36,844 nucleotides of DNA from Actinomycetota bacterium. GTDB taxonomy: Bacteria; Actinomycetota; CADDZG01; JAHWKV01. Shown here one piece after another: positions 7,750 through 16,384 of the stretch. The notes beneath the pieces were generated by a model. That model was given only the letters and a program-made list of their open reading frames with translations, was not told the origin of the DNA and made no database searches. Location: assembly GCA_035759705.1 (NCBI GenBank), contig DASTUJ010000071.1, positions 1 through 36,844 on the forward strand, read 5' to 3'. The position numbers and the translations under genes are program-made. Each line of letters starts with the position of its first letter. Position 1 is the stretch's first letter.

Positions 7750-8145
7750 CTAGTGCTGTTCTGAGGGGTAGAGCGTCTTCATGAGCTGGGGAGGAACGAA
7801 CTCAACCGCTGTGCTCACAATCGAGCGGATCGAGTCCAGGACCGCCTGGTCGCCCTCCCAGTACTCGTCCAGGATTGCCTTGGGAGTGTGGTTCAGTATC
7901 GAGTCGATGCCGACACAGACCATGATGATGTCGTCCAGGCGGCCTATTCCGGGCAGCCAGTCCGGGATGAGGTCCACCGGCATGACGACGTAGGCCGCGA
8001 TCCCGGCAAAAATCAGCTTGTTGCGCTTCGGCACCCGGGGGTCCTTCGCCAGGCCCCTGGCCAGGCGGGCGATGTTCTGAGCATCCCGAGCGACCCGTCC
8101 CAACAGATCGGGCAGGTTCGCCTTCTTGACGATCTCAACCACCAT
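7750..8145 (-). CDS. DUF1232 (YkvA-like) small membrane protein
   Basis: A 131-aa protein with the DUF1232 signature: GIAAYVVMPVDLIPDWLPGI followed by GRLDDIIMVCVGIDSIL. The conserved P-x-D-L-I-P-D stretch and the acidic LDD are the family hallmark. The function of the family is not established; members are small membrane-associated proteins. The start at ATG 8145 is supported by GGAGAG nine bases upstream. It begins 11 bases inside the end of the ROK kinase gene, so it is probably cotranscribed and coupled to it. The C terminus (FVPPQLMKTLYPSEQH) is not diagnostic. Confidence 0.85.
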   Translation of the reverse strand: MVVEIVKKANLPDLLGRVARDAQNIARLARGLAKDPRVPKRNKLIFAGIAAYVVMPVDLIPDWLPGIGRLDDIIMVCVGIDSILNHTPKAILDEYWEGDQAVLDSIRSIVSTAVEFVPPQLMKTLYPSEQH

Positions 8146-9100
8146 GCGTCTCTCCGATCCCCCGGGCCGATGCGGCCTCGAGTGAAAGTTGGGCCGCCCC
8201 AACTACTCCGGCATCATTACCTAGGCTAGCCGATACCACGGGCGGAGGGTCCACCTGCCCCTTGTATCGGGCACCAAGCTCCTCACGGGCGGCACCAAGG
8301 ATCGACTCACCCTCCTCCAGCACTCCCCCGCCGACGACTATCAACTCCGGGTCGAAAGCTTTGGCCAGACCGGCCAGCCCGACGCCCAGCAGGGTCCCGA
8401 GGTCCCACAACAGCTCGATGGCGAACGGGTCGTGCGTGTCCGCCGCCCTCCCCACCGTCGCCCCCGTGATGTCCTCCACCCTGCCCTTCGCGATCCGCAG
8501 GACCTCCGAGTCCGGGTAGTCGACCACCCGCTCCCGGGCCATCCGGCCCAGCGCCGTCCCCGACGCCACCGCCTCCAGGCAGCCGCGCGACCCGCAGTTG
8601 CACGCCGGACCGTCGAGCGTCACCGGCATGTGACCGAACTCGGCCGCAAAACCCCGGCTTCCCCGGTACAGGCGGCCGTCCAGGACCACGCCGCCGCCGA
8701 TGCCGGTCCCCACGGTGACCATCAACATGTTGAGGCTGCCCCTGCCCGCTCCGAACCGATTTTCGGCCCATGCCGCTGCGTTGGCGTCGTTCTCGACCAC
8801 CACAGGCAGCCCGTACTCACGGGAAAGATCTTCCCCGATGTCGGGGTTGCTAAAGCTGAGGTTGGGGGCGAACAGGATCCGCCCCGACGGGTACTCGACG
8901 AACCCGGCCACCGCCAGGCCGATTGCCTCGATGGGCTTGGTCGCCTCCGCCAGGAACAGGTCGACCGCCTCGGGAAGCGCGTCCACGCCCTCTTCGCGGT
9001 CGGTGGGCACGCGGGTCTTGCTGATGATCGTGCCCTCTTCGTCGACGACCGCGCCCAGGATCTTCGTTCCGCCGATGTCGACTCCCAGGCTGTATCGCAC
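8135..9100 (-). CDS. glk: ROK-family sugar kinase, probable glucokinase
   Basis: Phosphorylates glucose (or a related sugar) with ATP, feeding glycolysis; 321 aa, normal for ROK glucokinases. Visible are the phosphate-binding DIGGTK (residues 8-13), ENDANAAA with the catalytic Asp105, GTGIGGGVV, and the ROK zinc motif: His157 in EFGHMPV followed by Cys167, Cys169 and Cys174 in CNCGSRGCLE. There is no N-terminal helix-turn-helix, so it is a kinase rather than a ROK repressor. It starts at GTG 9100, 18 bases after the AI-2E-family permease gene on the same strand. Substrate is inferred from the family; N-acetylmannosamine or fructose kinases share these motifs. Confidence 0.9.
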   Translation of the reverse strand: MRYSLGVDIGGTKILGAVVDEEGTIISKTRVPTDREEGVDALPEAVDLFLAEATKPIEAIGLAVAGFVEYPSGRILFAPNLSFSNPDIGEDLSREYGLPVVVENDANAAAWAENRFGAGRGSLNMLMVTVGTGIGGGVVLDGRLYRGSRGFAAEFGHMPVTLDGPACNCGSRGCLEAVASGTALGRMARERVVDYPDSEVLRIAKGRVEDITGATVGRAADTHDPFAIELLWDLGTLLGVGLAGLAKAFDPELIVVGGGVLEEGESILGAAREELGARYKGQVDPPPVVSASLGNDAGVVGAAQLSLEAASARGIGETHGG

Positions 9101-9118
9101 GCTGTCGATACTAATGGA

Positions 9119-10267
9119 CTACGTAGCGTCCTCCGCCGGCTTGGCCGTGGTCACGGGTTGTCTCGTCGACACGTCGGGGGCGGCCGGCGGCTTCAGTCGC
9201 CGCACCCGCTTCTTTGCGGAGGGCTCCAGGCGGTTGCGCAGCCAGAGGTCCCGCACGACGACCTTGGCAGCTGCCGCCAGCGGCAGGGCCAGGAGGGCGC
9301 CGACGAAACCGAGGATCGACCCGCCGATCAGCACCGACACGATGACCGCCGCCGGCGAAAGGTCCACCGCCTTCTTCATCACCCGGGGCGAGACGATGTA
9401 GTTCTCGATCTGCTGGTAAACGAGGATGTAGACCGCGGTGATGAGGGCGGTCGGGATGCTGACGAACGACGCTACCAGGATGCACAGCACCGCTCCGACC
9501 AGGGCGCCCACCGACGGGATCAGGGTGGTGATCGACACCCACATCGCCAGGGCGGCGGGGAACGGCAGGCCGATGATCAGGAACGCTATGAAAGCGCACA
9601 CCCCCGCGATCACACAAACAGTGATCTGGCCGGACGCGTACCCTCCGATCTTCTCGGTCGCCCGGTCCATGAGGTCCCGGTACTCGTCCCGCTTGGAGGG
9701 GGGGAAAAGCGAGGAGACGCCGTCCTCGAGGGTCGGCAGGTTGCTGGCGAAGTACACCGTCAACACCAGGAGGGTCAGCAGGCTGAACAGGCCGCTGGCG
9801 ATGTTCCCGAACACGCCCAGCACGGTTCCCACCGAGTTCTGGGCGATGTCCGGCGCCCGGTCGGCCAGCTTCTCCAGCTGCTCGGAGAGGTTGAACTGCT
9901 CCTCCAACTGTCCCACCGGACCGCCGACGTCCTCCAGGTGCTCGATGTAGTCCGGCACCCGGCGGGCAAAGGTCTGAACCTCGGCGGCGATCGGCGGGAT
10001 GACCAGGACGAAAAAAAGCACGAGGAACCCGAGCGAGGTCAAAAGGATGATCGCGGTGGCGGCGCCCCGGCCCATGCGGCCCCGTCGCTGCAGCACCCGG
10101 ATACCGGGGTCCATGCCCAGCGCCAGCACGGCGGCGATCACAATTAGAACCAGGACGCTGCGCGCCTGGTAGAGGGCTCCGATCAAGCCCACGACCAGGG
10201 CTACGCCGAACGCAAACTTGACGCCCCGCATCAACGTCGACTCCGGCTTATCGCTCACAACGGGCAT
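9119..10267 (-). CDS. AI-2E-family (PerM/TqsA-like) membrane transporter
   Basis: An integral membrane protein of 382 aa with the fold of the AI-2E exporter superfamily. It has paired N-terminal helices (GVKFAFGVALVVGLIGALYQ, VLVLIVIAAVLALGMDPGI) and an amphipathic middle region (residues about 95-150). The conserved helices follow: FIAFLIIGLPFPAALAMWVS, TTLIPSVGALVGAVLCILVA, then the signature YQQIENYIVSPRVM and GFVGALLALPLAAAAKVVV. Family members export autoinducer-2, act as Na+/H+ antiporters or are uncharacterised, so the substrate is open. The charged C-terminal tail is cytoplasmic. ATG at 10267; the gene diverges from the hydrolase gene at 10317 and probably heads the minus-strand run down to 6275. 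Confidence 0.88.
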   Translation of the reverse strand: MPVVSDKPESTLMRGVKFAFGVALVVGLIGALYQARSVLVLIVIAAVLALGMDPGIRVLQRRGRMGRGAATAIILLTSLGFLVLFFVLVIPPIAAEVQTFARRVPDYIEHLEDVGGPVGQLEEQFNLSEQLEKLADRAPDIAQNSVGTVLGVFGNIASGLFSLLTLLVLTVYFASNLPTLEDGVSSLFPPSKRDEYRDLMDRATEKIGGYASGQITVCVIAGVCAFIAFLIIGLPFPAALAMWVSITTLIPSVGALVGAVLCILVASFVSIPTALITAVYILVYQQIENYIVSPRVMKKAVDLSPAAVIVSVLIGGSILGFVGALLALPLAAAAKVVVRDLWLRNRLEPSAKKRVRRLKPPAAPDVSTRQPVTTAKPAEDAT

Positions 10268-10316
10268 TCTGTGTTAAACGATTGGGCAAAGCTAGTTAGG
10301 CGAGGAGGTACTGCCG

Positions 10317-11072
10317 GTGAAGCTGGGATACGACGAGGCGGGCGAGGGCAAGGTCCTGCTGCTGGTGCACGGCTTCCCGGCGGACCGCCGCCTCTGGGCG
10401 CACCAGGTGAGCGGCCTGTCGGACCTGCGCCGGGTGGTGGCCGTCGACCTCCGCGGGCGGGGAAAGAGCCCGGCGCCGGCCGAGGGCGGCTGGAGCATGA
10501 CCACTCACGCCGACGACCTGGCCGAAACCATCGAGTCGTTGGGGGTGGACCAGGTGGACCTTGGGGGCATCTCGATGGGCGGCTACATCGCCTTCGCCTT
10601 CGCCCACCGCTACCCGCACCTGCTGCGCTCCCTGATCCTGGTAAGCACCAGGGCCATCGCCGACCCCCCCGAGTACAAAACCGGCCGGATTACCACCGCC
10701 GAGCGGGCCCGTCGCTTCGGAACCCGGGCGCTGGCAGGCAGCATGCTCCCGAACCTGCTGGCCGAAGGGGCCTCGCAGGAGGTCCAGGACGAGGTGCTGG
10801 TGATGTTCGACGACCTGCCGGCCGATACCTCGGCGGAGGATTCGCTGTCGATGAAGGACCGCCCCGACTCCACCTCGCTGCTGCCGTCCATTGCCGTCCC
10901 GACGCTGGTGATCGAGGGCGCCGGGGAGCAACTGCTGCCCGCAGGAACGGCCAAGGCCATGGCCGAGGCGATCCCGGGGGCCCGGCTGGTGTCGATCCCG
11001 CGCGCCGGCCACTTCGCCCCGGTGGAGAACCCGGACGCGGTGAACGGGGCGATCAGGGGGTTCCTGAGCTAG
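10317..11072 (+). CDS. Alpha/beta-hydrolase
   Basis: A 251-aa alpha/beta-hydrolase-fold enzyme. The oxyanion motif LVHGFPADRRLW (residues 16-27), the nucleophile elbow GISMGGY with the catalytic Ser, and the terminal catalytic His in RAGHFAPVENPDAV are all visible, with PTLVIEGAGEQLLP providing the usual strand before the acid loop. The family includes esterases, haloperoxidase-like enzymes and C-C hydrolases; nothing here fixes the substrate. Start at GTG 10317, preceded by an excellent CGAGGAGG at about nine bases. It diverges from the AI-2E-family gene and converges with the glycosyltransferase, leaving 13 bases between the stops. Confidence 0.88.
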   Translation: MKLGYDEAGEGKVLLLVHGFPADRRLWAHQVSGLSDLRRVVAVDLRGRGKSPAPAEGGWSMTTHADDLAETIESLGVDQVDLGGISMGGYIAFAFAHRYPHLLRSLILVSTRAIADPPEYKTGRITTAERARRFGTRALAGSMLPNLLAEGASQEVQDEVLVMFDDLPADTSAEDSLSMKDRPDSTSLLPSIAVPTLVIEGAGEQLLPAGTAKAMAEAIPGARLVSIPRAGHFAPVENPDAVNGAIRGFLS

Positions 11073-11085
11073 AACTCGTCCGGTT

Positions 11086-12255
11086 TCAGCTCGGTACAGA
11101 GCGCGCAAACCGTCGCGCGATGATCTCCGCCACCTCGTCCGGCCCGGGCATGCGATCCATCTCGGCGGCGCCCCGCTCCGCAGCCTCGCGGAACTGCGCC
11201 TCGTTCAGCAGCCGGAGCGTCGCCTCCCGCACCGACCCCGCCGTCACCGCCCCGGGCATCAGGGTCAGACCCACGCCGGCATCGGCGCACGCCTGTGCGT
11301 TGAGGAACTGGTCCGCAGCCTGAGGCAGGCACAGCTGAGGCAATCCGTGGCTGAGCGCCGCGAGGAACGTCCCGGACCCGGCGTGCGAGATCACCGCAGC
11401 GCAGCGGCCGAGCAGAGCGGTCTGCGGGATGTACCGGGCGACGTGCACGTTGCCGGGCTGCCCACCGAGGTCGTCCGGGTCCCCGGCCGGGCCGACCGTC
11501 ACGACCACCTCGGCCTGCAACGACCCGGCGCCCTCGACCGCCGCCTTCAGCACGGAGATGTCCTGGGTGAAGACGGTGCCCATCGTGACGTAGAGCAGCG
11601 GTAGCGCGGGGTCGAGCTCGAACGGCAGCGGCTCCTGCGAAACCCCGGCGAAGGGCACCGGCCGGAGCGGCTGCACATGTGGAATGTAGGAGAGGTCTCC
11701 CGAGCTCAACCCCGGCGGGTAGATGTCGAGGTACAGGTGGTCGTAGCAACCGGCGTAGGGGCGGGGCTCCAGACCCATCTGCTCCCACAGCGGGTCGACG
11801 AACTCGCCCGCACGCTGCACCCGCTCGGCCGGCAGAACCGCCCCAAACCCGTGGTTGACGTTGGGGATGCCCAGGGACGCGGCAACCAGGGGCGCCGCCA
11901 GCTCCCCTGCGTCGCTGATCGTCAGGGCCGGCCGCCAGTCCCGGGCGGCCGGGAGCAGGTCCTGCAGCATCCCGGAAGCCAGTACAGCGCCGAAAAGACG
12001 GGAAAACGCAAATCCGGGGCGCTCCTCCGGCGGGAGTGCCGCTATCTCCGGAAACCGCTCGTACATCAACTTCAAGGCCTCGGAGATCTCGATGCCGGCA
12101 GGCGCCGTTCGTATCCCGGCCTCCTCGACCCGACCGCAGAGCGAAGAAGCGGTCGCCCAGAGAACTTCGTCGCCCCGGTCGAGAAAGGCTCGAGCCAGGG
12201 GCACCATCGGATGGACGTGGCCCCAGCCGGCAACGCTGCTGACGAGGATTCGCAT
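11086..12255 (-). CDS. Family-1 glycosyltransferase (UGT/macrolide-type, MGT-like)
   Basis: A 389-aa GT-B glycosyltransferase. The N-terminal domain opens MRILVSSVAGWGHVHPMVPL, with the Gly-rich loop and His typical of GT1 enzymes. The C-terminal nucleotide-sugar domain has LLYVTMGTVF, ARYIPQTALLGRCAAVISHAG and the donor signature HAGSGTFLAALSHGLPQLCL followed by PQAADQFLNA. The related enzymes glycosylate macrolides, sterols or other lipophilic acceptors with UDP- or dTDP-sugars; the acceptor is unknown here. ATG 12255 matches the family start. No biosynthetic cluster surrounds it. The 184 bases upstream, to the metallophosphoesterase stop at 12440, show no convincing signal. Confidence 0.88.
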   Translation of the reverse strand: MRILVSSVAGWGHVHPMVPLARAFLDRGDEVLWATASSLCGRVEEAGIRTAPAGIEISEALKLMYERFPEIAALPPEERPGFAFSRLFGAVLASGMLQDLLPAARDWRPALTISDAGELAAPLVAASLGIPNVNHGFGAVLPAERVQRAGEFVDPLWEQMGLEPRPYAGCYDHLYLDIYPPGLSSGDLSYIPHVQPLRPVPFAGVSQEPLPFELDPALPLLYVTMGTVFTQDISVLKAAVEGAGSLQAEVVVTVGPAGDPDDLGGQPGNVHVARYIPQTALLGRCAAVISHAGSGTFLAALSHGLPQLCLPQAADQFLNAQACADAGVGLTLMPGAVTAGSVREATLRLLNEAQFREAAERGAAEMDRMPGPDEVAEIIARRFARSVPS

Positions 12256-12439
12256 GCCGGAAATCAAACGCCAAACCTCACCGCCTACACAAGTGGAGCT
12301 TGGTTGTCTCGGAGTAGAGCTTTGAGGGCCCGACTCCCAGCCCCCTCGAGGCTGCGGCGGTTGAGGACGAACAGCCGCCTCCAGCACGCGCTCCCAAAGG
12401 CGCCTGGGCTTCGGCGCGATCGCTGCCGCCCTTCAAGTC

Positions 12440-13201
12440 CTACGCCAGCGTGATTGCCCGTCGGGTGTGCCGGAAGTAGCCTGCGTTCAGGCAGTGGGTC
12501 TTGCCGATGTGGGTCGACGAGCAGAGCGGCTGGTGGATGTGGCCGAAGAAGGCCCGCCGGGGCTGGACCCGCCGGATGTACTCGGCCAGGCCCGCCGACC
12601 CCCTCTCGTGCCGGTTGGCGATCACGTCGAAGGTCAGCTCGGGGATGTCCGGAGGGACGTGGGAGCAGATGACGTCCACCTCGCCCAGCCCGTTCAGCTT
12701 GGCGTCGTACTCCTCCTCCGGAATCTCGCCCTGGATCTTCAGCGGCGTGGGCAGGCCCCCGCCCACAAATCCGATGCGCATGCCCTCCAGCTCGATCACC
12801 TTGCCGTCGACCATCTCGACGTGTTCGGGCAGGAGCTCGTGGGCGACCGCCGGGCTGTCGACGTTGCCGAGGATCAGGTAGGTCTTTTTCGGGAGGGTGG
12901 CGAAGACCTCCCGGTACTGGTTGGCGAACGCAAGCTGGAACTTGGCGGCGATCTCCGCCTCCCGGCCTTTGCGGCGCAGCGCCATCACGCTGCGGGCCTC
13001 CTCGAAGCGCCGCTGCGCCCGAAGGCCGATCACCTCTTCGACCGCGTCGACCCCGAAGATCTCGACGAGGATGCCGTCCTTGGTGTGGTAGTCGATGACG
13101 TTGATCAGGTCGCCGAGCAGCAGCAGCGTGTCGTCGGGGTCGACCTCCGCCGCGATCGCCTCGTGGGCGCCGTGGAGGTCGGATATGACCTTGATGGCCA
13201 T
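12440..13201 (-). CDS. Calcineurin-like metallophosphoesterase at the end of the isoprenoid operon
   Basis: A 253-aa dimetal phosphoesterase with the full motif set: ISDLHG (Asp8, His10), LLGDLIN (Asp31), ILGNVDS, CSHVPPD and FFGHIHQPL. The middle contains an unusual charged helical insert (about residues 45-100) between motifs II and III. The ATG at 13201 lies 6 bases after the uppS stop, so it is the last gene of ispG-ispH-yjbQ-polyprenyl synthase-uppS. Position suggests a phosphatase acting on an isoprenoid or cell-envelope intermediate, for example dephosphorylating a polyprenyl phosphate, but this is only inference. Nucleotide or phosphoprotein substrates are equally possible. Confidence 0.85.
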   Translation of the reverse strand: MAIKVISDLHGAHEAIAAEVDPDDTLLLLGDLINVIDYHTKDGILVEIFGVDAVEEVIGLRAQRRFEEARSVMALRRKGREAEIAAKFQLAFANQYREVFATLPKKTYLILGNVDSPAVAHELLPEHVEMVDGKVIELEGMRIGFVGGGLPTPLKIQGEIPEEEYDAKLNGLGEVDVICSHVPPDIPELTFDVIANRHERGSAGLAEYIRRVQPRRAFFGHIHQPLCSSTHIGKTHCLNAGYFRHTRRAITLA

Positions 13202-13207
13202 AAAATG

Positions 13208-14002
13208 CTAGCCGCCGAAGCGGCGGATGCGGGCGGAGTACTCGAGAACCGTGTCCAGCACGTCCTGCTCCCGCAGGTCCGGAAACAGCTTGGGGGTGAA
13301 CACCATCTCGGCGTAGGTGGACTGCAGCGGCAGGAAGCCGGAGGAGCGCATCTCCCCGGAGGTCCGCCACACGATGTCCGGGTTGGGGTGCGGCTGGTTG
13401 GCGGTGTCCAGGAAGTCCTGGACGTTCAGCTCGGACGGGTGCTGGCCGGTCAGGCGGAGCTGGTCGTAAAGGCGCTCGATGGCCCGCTTGATCTCGTCGG
13501 CCCCGCCGTAGTTGATGGCCAGGTTCACGACGTTCTTCTCGTAGGAGCGGGTCTTCTGCTCGATGTTTATCAGCGCATCCCGCAGGCTCTCCGGCAGCCC
13601 GTCGGGGAAGCCGGCGGCGGCGGCCGCTTCCTGCGACCCGTCGGGAACACCCTCCAGGCGGCCGACGTGGATGACCCGCACCTGCTCGGAGATCGCCTCG
13701 TCCAGAAGGTCGGCGATCCACTCCTCGTAGAGGGCGAGCAGGGCCGAGACCTCCATCGGGGTGCGGCGCCAGTTCTCGGTCGAGAAGGCCCAGAAGGTGG
13801 CGGTGTGGATGCCGATCTTCCGGCAGAAACGGGAGAGCTGCTTGGCTACCTCAAACCCGGCCCGGTGTCCCGACGTGACCGACTCGTTCCGGGCCGCGGC
13901 CCACCGGCGGTTCCCGTCGGGGATGATCGCCAGGTGTTTGGGAATGCTGGCGCCGGCAGGAAGCTCAGCCTCGGCCTGAGGCGCCTCTGCGGCGCCTTTC
14001 AA
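13208..14002 (-). CDS. uppS: cis-Prenyltransferase (undecaprenyl/decaprenyl diphosphate synthase family)
   Basis: Adds isopentenyl units in cis to an allylic diphosphate, making the lipid carrier for peptidoglycan and wall polymers. The 264-aa product shows HLAIIPDGNRRWA (catalytic Asp29), SGHRAGFE, the FWAFSTENWRR substrate-clamp segment, LAINYGGADEI, and the C-terminal RTSGEMRSSGF, YAEMVFTPKLFPD and RRFGG. Compared with typical enzymes there is an insert of about 15 residues (EGVPDGSQEAAAAAGF) where the family usually has IGD plus a short turn. The start is a TTG at 14002 in a TTGA overlap with the polyprenyl synthase stop; there is no later canonical start before the first conserved motif. 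Product chain length (short Z-FPP versus long C50/C55) cannot be read from sequence. Confidence 0.93.
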   Translation of the reverse strand: MKGAAEAPQAEAELPAGASIPKHLAIIPDGNRRWAAARNESVTSGHRAGFEVAKQLSRFCRKIGIHTATFWAFSTENWRRTPMEVSALLALYEEWIADLLDEAISEQVRVIHVGRLEGVPDGSQEAAAAAGFPDGLPESLRDALINIEQKTRSYEKNVVNLAINYGGADEIKRAIERLYDQLRLTGQHPSELNVQDFLDTANQPHPNPDIVWRTSGEMRSSGFLPLQSTYAEMVFTPKLFPDLREQDVLDTVLEYSARIRRFGG

Positions 14003-14970
14003 GGGACGGGGACCCGATCAACGATCAACCGCGTCAGCCTTTCCAAAGTTGTCCGCGCCTCGCACTGCGGAGTCTTCTCGAGCGCCGCCAGCGCTTCGTC
14101 CACGTAAGCGGCCGCTTTGCCGATCGCCCGGTCGAACCCTCCGGTCCTGAAGGTGATGTCACGGAACCCGTCGACGTTCACCTCGGGCGACCCGAGCAGC
14201 TTGGCAACAGAGGGGTCGGCCTCCACGGCGTAGATCACGGGCAGGGTGTAGACGCCGTCCCTAAGGTCGGTGCCCGGCGGCTTGCCCAGCTCCTCCTCGC
14301 TTGCCGTGAGGTCCAAGAGGTCGTCCGCCACCTGGAACGCGTAGCCGAACGCCCAGCCGAAGTCCTTCAGCGCATCCACCGTCTCGTCGGAGCACCCGGC
14401 CAGGCGGGCGCCGAGCCGGACGGAGACCTCCAGCAGGGAGGCGGTCTTGCCGCCGATGGTGGTGATGTACTGCTCCTCGGTTCGGGTGGGGTCGTAGGTG
14501 GTCGAAAGCTCGTTGACCTGGCCCTGCACCACCTGGGCGATGGCGTCGGCCAGTGCCGCGGGCACCTCGCCCCCCACCTGGGCGGAGATCCAGGAGGCCC
14601 GGGCGAACAGGTAGTCGCCGGCCAGGATCGCGACCTTGTTGCCCCATGTCTCGTTGGCGCTGGGCACTCCCCGGCGCATGTCGGCCTCGTCGATGACGTC
14701 GTCGTGGTAGAGCGTGGCCAGGTGGGTCATCTCAATGGCGGCGGCCGTGATGTCGACGTTGTTGTTCGGACCGGAGCCGAAGTTGGCGCCCAGGATGCCC
14801 AGCGACGGACGCAGGCGCTTGCCGCCGGCCCGGGTCAGGTAGGTTGTCGACTCGGTCAAAAATGATGTTGCCGCCGAGGAGATGTCGTAGATGATCTCCT
14901 CGATCCTGGCCAGGTCCGGCGTGATGTCCGCCAGAACCGAACCGACTTCGTCTCTTGAGAGTGGCTCCAT
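13999..14970 (-). CDS. trans-Polyprenyl diphosphate synthase (hepta/octaprenyl type)
   Basis: A 323-aa all-helical E-polyprenyl diphosphate synthase, probably making the menaquinone side chain. The first Asp-rich motif is HDDVIDEADMRRG (Asp90, Asp91, Asp94) and the second is VADDLLDLTASEEELGKPPG (Asp216, Asp217, Asp220). GGKRLRPSL (residues 49-57) and GGKTASLLE are also standard. The residues before the first motif (TLY) are small-to-medium apart from the Tyr, so chain length is uncertain. Start ATG 14970, 24 bases after yjbQ. Its TGA overlaps the TTG of uppS, so the trans and cis elongating enzymes are translationally coupled. Confidence 0.93.
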   Translation of the reverse strand: MEPLSRDEVGSVLADITPDLARIEEIIYDISSAATSFLTESTTYLTRAGGKRLRPSLGILGANFGSGPNNNVDITAAAIEMTHLATLYHDDVIDEADMRRGVPSANETWGNKVAILAGDYLFARASWISAQVGGEVPAALADAIAQVVQGQVNELSTTYDPTRTEEQYITTIGGKTASLLEVSVRLGARLAGCSDETVDALKDFGWAFGYAFQVADDLLDLTASEEELGKPPGTDLRDGVYTLPVIYAVEADPSVAKLLGSPEVNVDGFRDITFRTGGFDRAIGKAAAYVDEALAALEKTPQCEARTTLERLTRLIVDRVPVP

Positions 14971-14994
14971 GCGCCTGCCTTTACCTAACGGGGA

Positions 14995-15441
14995 CTAAAC
15001 GCCGCAGACCTGGATCAGGACTTCCCTGTCCCGGGCGCGGTCGAACTCAACAAACATTACTCGCTGCCACTCGCCGAGCATCAGCGCACCCTCGCTCACC
15101 GGGATGTACTCGGACACCCGGCCGGCCATCAGGTACCGAAGATGGGCGTGGGCGTTCTTGGTCTCGTCGGGGTGCATGTTCTCGGTGCGGACGGTGAAGT
15201 CGTCGTGGAGGTAACCGTCGCCCGAGGGGACCAGCCGCTGCATCGTCGAGTCTATGTCCTTGAGCAGCCCGGATTCCTTCTCGTTGACCAGCAGCCCGCA
15301 GGTGGTGTGGGGCGAGTAGACCAGAGCGTAGCCCTCCTCGACACCCGAGGAGATCAGGGCTTTCTCGACGTCGGCAGTGATGTCGATCACATCAAATTCC
15401 TGAGCAGTCGCGATCTTTATGCGGTCTCGGTGGAATATCAA
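14995..15441 (-). CDS. YjbQ/UPF0047 family protein (secondary thiamine-phosphate synthase family)
   Basis: A 148-aa member of the YjbQ family. Hallmarks are YSPHTTCGLLVNE (residues 42-54), the His-rich HPDETKNAHAHLRYLM, and the C-terminal LGEWQRVMFVEFDRARDRE. Some members have weak thiamine-phosphate-synthase activity in vitro, but the true role is not settled. Here it sits between ispH and the polyprenyl synthase, 16 and 24 bases from each, which ties it by position to isoprenoid metabolism. The start is a TTG at 15441 with a weak ribosome site (GAGAAAG about 16 bases upstream), so it may depend on translation from ispH. Confidence 0.88.
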   Translation of the reverse strand: MIFHRDRIKIATAQEFDVIDITADVEKALISSGVEEGYALVYSPHTTCGLLVNEKESGLLKDIDSTMQRLVPSGDGYLHDDFTVRTENMHPDETKNAHAHLRYLMAGRVSEYIPVSEGALMLGEWQRVMFVEFDRARDREVLIQVCGV

Positions 15442-15457
15442 CGTTCGTTCGCTTTCT

Positions 15458-16384
15458 CTAGGAGACGCTTGCCGGCAGGGGAAAACGGATGTCCTCGGTG
15501 GCCACCCTTACTTCTTCGAGCTCAACGATTCCTTGGCTTGCAAGGTGGGCGATTACCCGGTCGACCAGAACCTCCGGGGTCGAAGCGCCGGACGAGATTC
15601 CGATCGTCTCGGCCCGGTCGATCCACGACTGGTCGATGCCGGCCTCGTTCTCAACCAGGTACGACTCCGCCCCCGCCTCCCGGGCGACCTCGACCATACG
15701 GTTGGAGTTGGAGGAGTTGGCCGATCCGACTACCAGTACCAGGTCGGACATGCCGGCGATTTTGCGGACTGCGACCTGCCGGTTCTGGCTGGCGTAGCAG
15801 ATGTCGTCCTTGGTCGGCCCGACGATCAGCGGGAACTTCTTCCGAAGGGCGCCGACGACGCTTTGCGACTCGTCGACTGAAAGCGTGGTCTGGGAGACGA
15901 AGGCCAGGTTCTCCGGGTCGGTGACCTCAAGGGCCGCGGCCTCCTCGGCGTTTTGGACGACGATCGTGCGATCCGGCGCCTGCCCGAAGGTCCCGTCGAC
16001 CTCCTCGTGGCCGTTGTGGCCGATGAGGACAATCGTCTTGCCCTGTTTGGAGAACCGCTGGGCCTCGACGTGCACCTTGGTCACCAGCGGACAGGTGGCG
16101 TCGATCAACGTTAGGTTGCGGTTGCGGGCGTTGGCGTAGACCGTGGGGGCTGAGCCGTGGGCGCTCAGGACGCACACCGAACCCTCCGGGATCTCCTCCT
16201 CGCTGTCCACGAAGACGGCGCCCCGGGCCTCCAGGCCCCGGACCACGTGGAGGTTGTGGACGATCTGCTTGCGGACGTAGACCGGCGACCCGTGCTTCTC
16301 CAGGGCTTTCTCGACGATCTCCACCGCCCGGTCGACGCCGGCGCACCAGCCGCGGGGAGCAGCGATAAGAATCTTCTTAGCCAT
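15458..16384 (-). CDS. ispH: 4-hydroxy-3-methylbut-2-enyl diphosphate reductase IspH (LytB)
   Basis: Last enzyme of the MEP pathway; an iron-sulfur reductase that turns HMBPP into IPP and DMAPP. At 308 aa it is full length. The three cluster Cys are Cys14 (PRGWCAGVDRA), Cys98 (DATCPLVTKVH) and Cys196 (DDICYAS). The catalytic Glu is in IGHNGHEEVDGTFGQ, and QTTLSVDES and GSANSSNSNRM are the expected substrate-binding segments. QIVHNLHVV supplies the conserved active-site His. Start ATG 16384 lies 8 bases inside the end of ispG, so steps six and seven of the pathway are translationally coupled. Confidence 0.97.
   Translation of the reverse strand: MAKKILIAAPRGWCAGVDRAVEIVEKALEKHGSPVYVRKQIVHNLHVVRGLEARGAVFVDSEEEIPEGSVCVLSAHGSAPTVYANARNRNLTLIDATCPLVTKVHVEAQRFSKQGKTIVLIGHNGHEEVDGTFGQAPDRTIVVQNAEEAAALEVTDPENLAFVSQTTLSVDESQSVVGALRKKFPLIVGPTKDDICYASQNRQVAVRKIAGMSDLVLVVGSANSSNSNRMVEVAREAGAESYLVENEAGIDQSWIDRAETIGISSGASTPEVLVDRVIAHLASQGIVELEEVRVATEDIRFPLPASVS

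Noticed and set aside
8432-10147. 571-codon plus-strand frame opposite the ROK kinase and AI-2E-family genes
   Set aside because: It spans two real minus-strand genes and their junction, and its product is Arg/His/Gln-rich noise.
12256-12439. Terminator or small gene between the glycosyltransferase and the phosphoesterase
   Set aside because: Only imperfect GC-rich dyads without a T tract, and no frame with a ribosome site was seen.
12467-14107. 546-codon plus-strand frame opposite uppS and the phosphoesterase
   Set aside because: It has no recognisable domain and lies opposite genes with complete catalytic motifs.
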